Shown: piece after piece, positions 56,083 through 64,000 of the stretch
Position numbering within the stretch: position 1 is the first letter of the stretch
Layout of the letters: every line of letters begins with the position of its first letter
From: DATEDA01 sp963820965
GTDB lineage: Bacteria; Pseudomonadota; Gammaproteobacteria; Burkholderiales; SG8-39
Direction: 5' to 3'
Length of the DNA: 64,000 nucleotides
NCBI GenBank assembly: GCA_963820965.1
Contig: CAWGCC010000057.1
Span: 1 to 64,000, forward strand
Notes under the pieces: model-generated
Told to the model about the DNA's origin: nothing
The model's input: only the letters and a program-made list of their open reading frames with translations
Databases searched by the model: none
Program-made: the position numbers and the translations under genes

Positions 56083-56217
56083 TTAGGGATTGAGCTGCTC
56101 GTAGCTCACGATGTCCGGGTTGTTCTTGTAGAGGACGGTCACCGCCTCGTCGGCGGCAAGCGCGCCCGTCGACCCGATCACGAGCGCCAGCAGGGTGGTG
56201 ATGATGGTGCGTTTCAT
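56083..56217 (-). CDS. very small secreted protein, 44 residues
   Basis: MKRTIITTLLALVIGSTGAL ending at AADEA, then VTVLYKNNPDIVSYEQLNP. GGAAAGGAGCTTCAA precedes the ATG, a strong ribosome site. The mature peptide would be about 22 residues. The leader-like repeat at 56244 lies just upstream and may be its promoter. Confidence 0.58.
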   Translation of the reverse strand: MKRTIITTLLALVIGSTGALAADEAVTVLYKNNPDIVSYEQLNP

Positions 56218-56594
56218 TTGAAGCTCCTTTCCGTAGGTTGGATTGATCGAATGTCCATGCACCCGATGCGCACAGTCTGCTGGCGCGGGATTACCGGATC
56301 TTGTCCGCTTTACGGTCGCGCGTTGCAGGCGACACACCATTCCTGCGCGCGCGACGACGCGCGGACCACCGGCCAGGATGTCTTCGTTTGGGCCGCCCCG
56401 CCGCCGCGAGGACGGGCTCGTGCGCGAGCGTTCATTGCAGAGTCGGAAGGGCCTGCATGCCGCGCGGCACGAGGCGCGCGGCTAACGTTCTCCCGCTCCC
56501 AGGCGGATCGCACCAGACCGAGCCCGGTCAAACCGGGTCATCGGTACGCTGGGATCGGCTCTTGTAGGTCCCCTTGCTAGGGGAGGTCAGCGCA
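56218..56594. other. divergent intergenic region before the giant kinase
   Basis: About 375 bases with no gene. It contains the leader-like repeat shared with 34934-35045, and a CGGATCGCACCAGACCGAGC stretch that loosely resembles the left part of the shared promoter element. Confidence 0.35.
56244..56356. repeat. leader-like repeat, copy 2
   Basis: Matches 34934-35045 (TTGATCGAATGTCCATGCACC, CTTGTCCGCTTTACGGTCGC, GCGACACACCATTCCTGCGC). It sits between the 44-residue secreted protein and the giant kinase. Confidence 0.45.
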
Positions 56595-59500
56595 ATGCGA
56601 CCCGCATGGGAGGCCGGATGGGAGCGCGTCGAAAGGCTCCGTTCCGACGGGGAGTGTCTGCTGTTCCGGGCGCTCGCGGAGGACGGCTCGGAAACGGTCC
56701 TCGTGGTCGCGTTGGCCTCGGATCAGCCCGAGCCGCGGACCATCGAGCGGCTCAAGCACGAGTACGCCCTTCGCCACGAGCTCGATCCCGCGTGGGCAGT
56801 CCGGCCCCGAGCCCTTTCGGGTGATCACGGCCGCACCGCCCTTGTCCTCGACGACCCGGGCGCCGAATTGCTGAGCCGCCTTCTCGGGCGGCCGTGGGAC
56901 GACGCGCATGTTCCTTCGCGTCGCCATCGGCATCTCGGAAGCTCTCGGCCGGGTCCACGCGCGCAGCCTCATCCACAAGGACGTCAAGCCGGATCACGTG
57001 TTCGTCGACCCGGCGACCGGCGCCGCCTGGTTCACCGGCTTCGGCATCGCGTCGCGGCTCGCGCGCGAGCGCCAGGTGCCGGAGCTCCCGGAGACGATCG
57101 CCGGGACGCTCGCGTACATGGCGCCCGAGCAGACCGGGCGCATGAACCGCTCGGTCGACGCACGCAGCGATCTGTACGCACTGGGCGTCACGCTCTACCA
57201 GATGCTCACCGGCGAGTTGCCGTTCACCGCGACCGACCCGATGGAATTGGTCCACTGCCACATCGCGCGCCAGCCGGTGCCGCCCGCGGAACGCGCTCCG
57301 GGCGTGTCGCCGGCGGCCTCCGCCGTCGTCATGAAGCTGCTCGCCAAGACGGCCGAGGATCGATACCAGACTGCGGCAGGGGTGTGCGCCGACCTGCGGC
57401 GCTGCCTCGAGGCGCACGAGGCGGGCGGTCCCATCGAGGTTTTTCCGCTGGGCGGGCACGACATTCCCGACGTACTGCGCATTCCGGAGAAGTTGTACGG
57501 CCGGGAAGTGGAGGTGGGGGCGCTAGTCGGCGCGTTCGAGCGTGTGGTAGCGCACGGCACGCCGGAACTGATCCTCGTCTCGGGCTATTCCGGCGTCGGC
57601 AAGTCCTCGGTCGTCAACGAGCTGCACAAGGCGCTCAGCCTGTCGCACGGAATCTTCGCTGCCGGAAAGTGCGATCAGTACAAGCGCGACATTCCATACG
57701 CCACGCTTGCCCGGGCACTGCAGTCCCTGGTGACGATGATCCTTGGCAGCAGCGAGGCCGAGCTCGCGCGGTGGCGCGATTCGATCAGGCAGGCGGTGGA
57801 GCCGAACGGCCGGCTCGTCGCCAGTCTCATTCCCGAGCTCGAGCTCGTCATCGGCAAGCAGGCTCCGGTTCCGGACCTGCCGCCGCAAGACTCGCGCAAT
57901 CGTTTTCAGATGGTGTTTCGCGGCTTTCTCCAGGTGTTCGCGCGGCCCGAGCATCCGCTGGTCCTGTTCCTCGACGACCTGCAATGGATCGACGCCGCCA
58001 CGCTTGCCCTGATCGAGGACCTGATCGGCCGGTCGGAAACACGCCACCTGCTGCTGATCGGCGCCTACCGTGACAACGAAGTAGGGCCAACGCATCCGCT
58101 TGTTCCGGCGCTCGACGCGCTACGGCGGGCCGGCACGCGTGTGCACGAGATGGTGCTTTCTCCGCTCTCGATGGGCGATCTGGGCCGGCTCATCGCAGGC
58201 ACCTTGCATTGCGACGAGGAACGCGTGCGTCCGCTCGCGCGCCTGGTGTGGGAGAAGACCGGCGGCAATCCGTTTTTCGCGAGCCAGTTCCTGACCGAAC
58301 TGGCCGATCAGGCGCTCGTGTCATTCGATCCCGCTCTGGGGGCCTGGACCTGGGACGTGGCGCGCATCGGCGCAAAGAGCTACACCGACAACATCGTCGA
58401 ATTGATGGTGGCGAAGCTGAAGCGACTGCCGGACAACGCACAGGAGAGTCTGCAAGAGCTCGCCTGCCTCGGAAATATCGCGGACTTTCCGACGCTCGCC
58501 ATCGTGCGTGACGGCCCGGAGGAAGCGATCCACTCGGCGTTCGAGGACGCGGCGCAAGCGGGACTCGTCTTCCCGCTCGAAGGCGCCTATGCGTTCGCGC
58601 ATGACCGTGTGCAGGAGGCGGCCTACGCGCTGATCCCACGGGCGCTGCGACCGCAGATGCATCTGCGGATCGGGCGCCGGCTCGGCGCAGGGAGGCCCGC
58701 GGAACTCTCCGAGCAGGTCTTCGCCGTCGTCAATCAGCTGAATCACGCCGTCGAACTGATCGCGGACCCCGATGAAAGGATGCAGCTGCTGCGCTTGAAC
58801 GTGCAGGCTGGGCTGAAGGCGAAAGCCGCGATCGCCTACCGCTCTGCGCGCGACTATCTGGCACAGGCGCAGTCGCTCGTTGCACCTGATGCGTGGACGA
58901 GCTGCTACGACGAGACCCTGGAGCTTCATCTCGCTCTTGCCGAGTGCGAGTACCTCGTCGGCAATTTCGCCTCGGCAGATCAATTGTTCGACCTGATGCT
59001 GTGCAACGCCAGCTCCGATCTCGACCGCGCTCGCATCTACAGCTTGCGCATGAAGGTCTGTCAGGTCGGCAGCAAGTACGAAGAGAGCTTTGCCCTTGCG
59101 GTCGAAGCGCTGCGACTGTTCGGCGTGACCTTCCCGGAATCGAACGATGAAATTCGAGCCGCCGCCGATGCGGAGTTCCGCGCCATACCGGTCAATCTCG
59201 GGCAGCGGCGGATCTCGGATCTGCTCGATGCGCCGGCAGCAAGCTCTGGCGAGGTACGGGCGATCATCAATCTGCTCGTCGATGCAATGCCCGGCGCATA
59301 CATCGGGCGGCCGCAGTTGTTTCCGCTGGTGGCGATGAAGGCGGTGAATTTCTCGCTTCGCTACGGCAACACCGACTTGTCCAGCTACGCCTACGCAGTG
59401 CATGCGTTGGTGCTCGTCTCGGTCTACGCCGAGATGGCGCAGGCGTTCGAGTATTCGGAGATGGCGTTGCGGCTCAACGAGAAGTTCGGCAACGTACGCC

Positions 59501-62500
59501 TGCGCGGCACGCTGCTCCATCTGCACGGCGACCACATCAATTTCTGGCGACGACATTTCGCCACCGGCGTCCCGATCCTCGAGCAGGCCTTCCGCGCCTG
59601 CCTCGAGGTCGGCGACCTGGTCTACGCGGGGTACCTGGCCTTCGAAACCGTGTGGCAGGCGATTGAAAGAGGGGACACGCTGGAAGAGGCCCGCGCGGCG
59701 GCGGCAAAGAATGCGGCGTTTGCCCGGCAAAGCCACATCGACGCGGTCTATGAAACGATCCAGCTCGAGCAGCAGTTCGTGGCCAGCCTGCAAGGAAGTA
59801 CGAGCGATCCGCTGAAGTTCGACGAAGGCGGCTTCGATGAAGCGGCGTCGCTGGGCGCGATCGCAAGCGCGGCGTTCGGTTGCGGCATCGTGTTTCATCA
59901 CATCATGAAGCAGATGCTCGCCTTCCTCCACGGGCGGCATGCCGAGGCATTGGAAGCCGCGCGCCGGGCGGAGTCCACGCTCGGTGCCGCCATGGCGATG
60001 CCGATCGAGGCGACCCATCACTTCTATCACGCGCTGACGCTGACCGCCCTTTATCCCGGCGCGCCGCCGGCGGAGCAGGCCGAATTCGCCCGGCTTCTCG
60101 AAGGCAAGCTGCAGAAGCTGAGGCTCTGGTCCGACAACTGTCCCGAGAACTATCGCAATCGTTACGCACTCGTCCTGGCCGAAGTCGCCCGGATCGAAGG
60201 CAGGTCCGCGGAGGCCATGGATCTCTACGAGGAGGCGAGTCGATCGGCGCGGCAAAACGGCTTCGTGCAAAACGAGGCGATCGCGAACGAGCTTGCCGCG
60301 CAGTTCTACGCTGCGCGCGGGTTCGAGACGATCGCGCACGCCTATCTCCGCAACGCCCGCTACTGCTATCTCCGCTGGGGCGCGGACGGCAAGGTCAGGC
60401 AGCTCGACCAGCTCCACCCGCAGCTGCGGGCGGAGCCGGCGCCGCCGGTTCTCACGGCCACGGCGGCTGCGCGGGCCGAGGGCCTGGACCTCGCGAGCGT
60501 GGTGAAGATGTCGCAGGCGGTATCGGGCGAGATCGTGCTCGAGAAGCTGATCGACAAGCTCATGTCGATCGCGCTGGAGCATGCCGGGGCGCAGCGCGGC
60601 CTGCTCATCCTGCCGGACGGTGAGGCGCAGCGCGTCCAGGCGGAGGCGGCGATCGGCGAGGAGAAGGTCGAGCTCGGGATGCGCGACGCCGCGGTGACGC
60701 CGGCGGACATGCCCGAATCGATCCTGCGCTACGTCATCCGTACCCACGAGAGCGTGCTGCTCGATGACGCCTCCCAGCCGAACCCGTACTCGTCGGACCC
60801 GTACATCGCCCGGGGCCGCTCGCGCTCGATTCTCTGCCTGCCGCTGCTCGAGCAGGCGAGTCTGATCGGGGTGCTGTATCTCGAGAACCCGCTGGCGGCG
60901 CGCGTCTTCACACCGGCCCGGATCGCGGTCCTGAACCTCCTCGCCTCGCAGGCGGCGATCTCGCTCGAGAACGCACGTCTGTACGCCGACCTGCAGAAGG
61001 AGAACGCCGAGCGCAGGCAATCGGAGGAAGCGCTGCGGCGTTCGGAGGAGCGCTACGCGCTCGCGGTCCGGGCGGCGGGCGACGGTCACACGGAGTGGAT
61101 CGTCGCGACCGACGAGCTGTTCGCCTCGCCGCGGCTGCTCGAGATGCTCGGCCTGCCGCCGGACACGCGATTCGCGGGGCGGGCGGACTTCCTCGCCCGC
61201 TTCAACTTCCATTCCGAGGATCGGGAGCGCGCGCTGCGCACGCTCGACGAGTACTACGCCGGCGACTCGACCCGCCTCGACTACGAGGTGCGCATACTGC
61301 GCGGAAACGAGACGCGATGGCTGCACATCACGGTGCTGTGCTCGCGCGACGCCGCGGGCGCGGTGCAGCGCTCGAACTCGGCGATCACCGACATCACCGA
61401 GCGCAAGCTCGCGGAGGAAGCGCTGCGCCAGTCGGAAGAGCGCTTCGCCCTGGCGGTGGCCGGCGCCAACGAGGGCATCTTCGACTGGGATCTGCCGAGC
61501 GACCGCGTCTACGTCTCGCAGCGCGCGCAGGAGCTGTTCGGCATGCCGGCGGGCGAACTGTGGCGGCCCCGACGGCAGTGGCGGGAGATCCTGAACTTCC
61601 ATCCCGAGGACGCGAGGCTCCAGCACGACAGCATCAAGGCGCTGATCGCTGGCGAGACCCCGACCTACGACATGGAGTTCAGGATCATCCTCGCCGACGG
61701 CAGCCACCGCTGGTTCCGGCAACGCGGGATCGCGTTGCGCGACGCGGCCGGAAGGGCATACCGGTTGGTGGGCTCGATCGGCGACATCACCGACCGCAAG
61801 CGGGCGCAGGAGGAGCTGCTGCGGGTGGAGCGCCGACTGCGTCAGGCGCAGCGCCTCGAGGCGATGGGGACGCTCGCCGGCGGGATTGCACACGACTTCA
61901 ACAACATCCTCGGGGCGGTGCTCGGCTTCGGCGAGCGCGCCCTGCGGGCCGCGCCGGCCGACGGCCCGCTCGCCGGTTACGTGGATCGCATCCTCTCGGC
62001 GGGCGAGCGCGGCCGCGCGCTGGTCGACCGGATCCTCGCCTTCAGCAGCAACACCGCGGGCGAGTGCGTGGCGGTGCACGCGGAGAAGGTCGTGGCTGAG
62101 GCGCTCGACCTCCTTGCCGGCAGGCTGCCGGCCGGGATACGAGTGAAGGCGGACCTGCGCGCGGGCCGTGCCGCGATCCTCGGCGATCCGACCCAGGTTC
62201 ACCGCGTGCTGATGAACCTCGCGACCAACGCGATCCAGGCGATGCCTTCGGGCGGGGTGCTGCGCGTGGCGCTCGATGTGCTGCGCGTCGCCGGAGCCCG
62301 TCTCGCCGCGGTCGGCGGCCTGGAGCCCGGGGAGTATGTGGTGCTCACCGTCGCCGACGAGGGGACCGGGATGCCGGCCGAGGTGCTCGAGCACATCTTC
62401 GATCCGTTCTTCACGACGAAGGAAGCGGGCATCGGCACGGGGCTCGGCCTCTCGCTCGTCCATGGCATCGTCGCCAACATGGAAGGTGCGATCGACGTGA

Positions 62501-62970
62501 CGACCAGGCAGCAGGAGGGCAGCGTCTTCACCGTGTACCTCCCGCGCTCCGGCCAGGCGGAAGTCGCCGCCGGCGGAGAGGCGCCGGCGCTCCCGCGCGG
62601 GGCGCGGCAGCGGGTGCTGCTCGTGGACGATGAGAAGGCGCTGGTCGGTCTGGCCGCGGAGATCCTGGAGGATCTTGGCTATCAGCCGCTTGGCTTCACT
62701 TCGAGCTCCGCCGCTCTCGAGGCGTTTCGCGCCGACCCGAAGCGCTTCGACGCCGTGATCACCGACGAGCGAATGCCGGGGATGACGGGCTCGGCGCTGA
62801 TCAAAGCGCTGCGCGCCATCCGCCGCGACCTTCCGATCCTGCTGATGAGCGGCTTCGTGGGCGGCGGGGTGGCGAGCCGCGCGCGCGAGGCGGGTGCCGA
62901 CGATGTGCTGAAGAAACCGCTCTCAGAGCGGGATCTCGCGACCAGCCTCGCGCGCGTTCTCCCGACCTAG
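56595..62970 (+). CDS. trifunctional Ser/Thr kinase-like/ATPase/GAF-PAS hybrid histidine kinase
   Basis: About 2,125 residues, one slip near 56,900 and otherwise open for 6 kb. Order: Ser/Thr kinase domain (residues 20-275; loop SLIHKDVKPDHVFVD, GTLAYMAPEQTGRMNRS), AAA/NACHT-like ATPase (P-loop LVSGYSGVGKSSVVNELHKA near 330, Walker B VLFLDDLQWIDAATLALIED), a long helical TPR-like region, GAF (1300-1460), two PAS/PAC units (1485-1730), HisKA with GTLAGGIAHDFNNILGAVLG, HATPase (DEGTGMPAEVLEHIFDPFFT) and a receiver (VLLVDDEKALVGLAAEILED, ITDERMPGMTG). The kinase DFG is GFG (FTGFGIASRL) and KPxN is KPDH, so Ser/Thr kinase activity is doubtful; this is common in the family. Soluble. Convergent with the OmpR-type regulator, 4 bases apart. 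Confidence 0.88.
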
Positions 62971-62974
62971 CCGG

Positions 62975-63715
62975 TCACCACACGGTCTCGACAGCGGCGC
63001 TGAAGACGTAGCCGGCGCCGCGCTCGGTGCGGATGAGCCGCGGCCGCGTGGCGCCGGGCTCGAGTTTCCTGCGCAGCCGGGCCACCTGCACGTCGATGGA
63101 CCGGTCGTAGACCTCGTCGTTGTGCAGGCGCGAGAGGTCGAGCAGCTGCTCGCGCGAGAGCACCCGCTGCGGCGCGGCCAGGAACGCCACCAGCAGGTTG
63201 AACTCGCTATTGGTGAGGGCGACGGTCTCGCCCTGCGGAGTTGTCAGCCTGCGCAGCCGCACGCTGAGCTCCCACCCAGCGAAGCGGTAGGCACGGATGC
63301 GCGTCAGGCCGTCGGCCACCGTCTCGTGGGCACGGGAGCGGCGCAGCAGCGCCCGTATGCGGGCGAGCAGCTCGCGTGGCGAAAAGGGCTTCGTGAGGTA
63401 GTCGTCCGCGCCGAGTTCGAGGCCCATCACCCGGTCGGCCTCGTCCTTGCGACCGGTGAGCATGATGATCGGCATGTCCGATTCCTTGCGGAGCTTGCTG
63501 GCGATCTGCATGCCGTCCTCGCCGGGCAGGCGCAGATCGAGGACCAGAAGGTCGATTGTCTCGCGCGCGATGGTATCGGCGATCTCGCGCCCGCTCGCGG
63601 CGGCGGTCACGCGCATATCGTTGTCGGCCAGGTAGTCAACGATCATCTGGCGCACGGACGGATCGTCGTCCACCGCGAGGACGTGCGCGTTCATCGTCGA
63701 TTGACTCGTTTCCAT
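62975..63715 (-). CDS. OmpR/PhoB-family response regulator
   Basis: An intact 246-residue regulator. Receiver: HVLAVDDDPSVRQMIVDYLA, DLLVLDLRLPGEDGMQIASK (acceptor Asp), IIMLTGRKDEADRVMGLELG, DDYLTKPFSPRELLARIRAL. Winged helix: VALTNSEFNLLVAFLAAPQR, LSREQLLDLSRLHNDEVYDR, SIDVQVARLRRKLEP, LIRTERGAGYVFSA. The start METSQSTMNAH at 63715 is chosen; a second Met lies seven codons in. A perfect dyad lies 83 bases upstream, possibly its own operator. No dedicated kinase is adjacent on its strand. Confidence 0.88.
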   Translation of the reverse strand: METSQSTMNAHVLAVDDDPSVRQMIVDYLADNDMRVTAAASGREIADTIARETIDLLVLDLRLPGEDGMQIASKLRKESDMPIIMLTGRKDEADRVMGLELGADDYLTKPFSPRELLARIRALLRRSRAHETVADGLTRIRAYRFAGWELSVRLRRLTTPQGETVALTNSEFNLLVAFLAAPQRVLSREQLLDLSRLHNDEVYDRSIDVQVARLRRKLEPGATRPRLIRTERGAGYVFSAAVETVW

Positions 63716-63797
63716 CGGTGACGTCCCTCCATTGAGGATGACGCTGCGCACCGTAGGCCTGACACACCTCCTGAGCATGTAGCCGAGGCCGCTGCAC

Positions 63798-63811
63798 GTG
63801 TCAGTTGACAC
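63798..63811. promoter_or_regulatory. dyad GTGTC-AGTT-GACAC
   Basis: Perfect 5-4-5 inverted repeat, followed by ACTTCGACT. 83 bases upstream of the OmpR-type regulator. Confidence 0.5.
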
Positions 63812-63905
63812 ACTTCGACTCTCGGTCGTCGCATTCCCGTGATCCTCACAAGTCCGACTTGTCAGGGGGTAATCCCGGTGCCTCGTCTCTCGGTTGAAGC
63901 GGACG

Positions 63906-64000
63906 TCAACCGGCGAGGATGTTCTCGATGCGGATCGGCAGTTCGCGCACCCTGACTCCGGTCGCGTGGAAGACCGCGTTGGCGATGGCGGGCGCGACGC
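63906..64000 (-). CDS. molybdenum hydroxylase large subunit, C-terminus (partial)
   Basis: The minus strand from the window edge reads VAPAIANAVFHATGVRVREL then PIRIENILAG and stop, the stereotyped end of xanthine-dehydrogenase-family molybdopterin subunits. The rest lies outside the window. Different in sequence from the IorB-like protein at 37089, so a separate enzyme. Confidence 0.7.
   Translation of the reverse strand, partial: VAPAIANAVFHATGVRVRELPIRIENILAG

Noticed and set aside
58321..62463. Very long minus-strand open frame (about 1,380 codons)
   Set aside because: It is the antisense of the giant kinase; the translation is Arg/His/Asp-rich with no domains, as expected from GC-rich shadow frames.

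Overview
The window looks like two unrelated pieces of DNA joined near base 5,105. The left piece (1 to about 5,105) has moderate GC. Its gene content resembles Verrucomicrobia-type bacteria: an AraD1/GguC-like protein, an RlmI-type rRNA methyltransferase, lysA, a Ser/Thr kinase and the front of a dimeric dUTPase-like protein. The right piece (about 5,105 to 64,000) is GC-rich with strong G/C third-position bias, and its genes fit a soil or environmental betaproteobacterium (Burkholderiales-like). Both assignments are inferences from gene style only. At the join a plus-strand gene and a minus-strand gene both lose their C-termini, which suggests an assembly or library chimera more than a natural insertion. 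Single-base frameshifts are dense in some stretches (3-5 kb, 6.7-11 kb, 16-25 kb, 33-34.7 kb) and almost absent in others (44.5-46.2, 50.2-51.6, 56.9-63.7 kb). Much of the breakage is therefore probably read error, and I annotate such genes as single bridged CDSs.

Layout of the right piece. 5.1-14.8 kb: a DUF4118 histidine kinase, divergent from a giant ten-PAS hybrid kinase, then a NB-ATPase/TPR signalling protein. 14.9-19.5 kb: a minus-strand chain msrB-msrA-SDR-EamA joined by 4-base stop/start overlaps, then a truncated threonine aldolase, a tautomerase and an isochorismatase. 20-22 kb: a second hybrid kinase. 22-31.4 kb and 39.4-43.5 kb: shuffled, partly duplicated sets of secreted cupins, cytochrome P460-like haem proteins, DUF6130, an epoxide hydrolase, enoyl-CoA hydratases, SDRs, EamA exporters and isochorismatases. 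32-39.3 kb: a redoxin, a VOC protein, an FAD disulfide oxidoreductase, and a two-subunit molybdenum hydroxylase of IorAB type. 44-54.9 kb: two FixJ-like regulator/MASE4 kinase pairs, a second FAD oxidoreductase, MaoC, a YiiX-like protein and several gene stubs. 55.2-56.2 kb: three small secreted proteins. 56.6-63.7 kb: a roughly 2,100-residue kinase/ATPase/GAF/PAS/histidine kinase/receiver protein convergent with an OmpR-type regulator. The window ends inside another molybdenum hydroxylase.

The region reads as an oxidative and aromatic-compound stress island, rich in sensors, periplasmic redox proteins and Msr repair enzymes. Its gene set has been duplicated, deleted and fused repeatedly. Paralogous copies carry in-frame internal deletions or fusions: DUF6130-cupin, cupin-DUF6130-epoxide hydrolase, signal peptide-MsrA and signal peptide-enoyl-CoA hydratase. 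Two short elements recur in front of otherwise unrelated genes. One is a TGTC-N4-GACA dyad. The other is a CACCAGA...TCGATT-GACGA element. Together they suggest a shared regulon spanning the duplicated cassettes.
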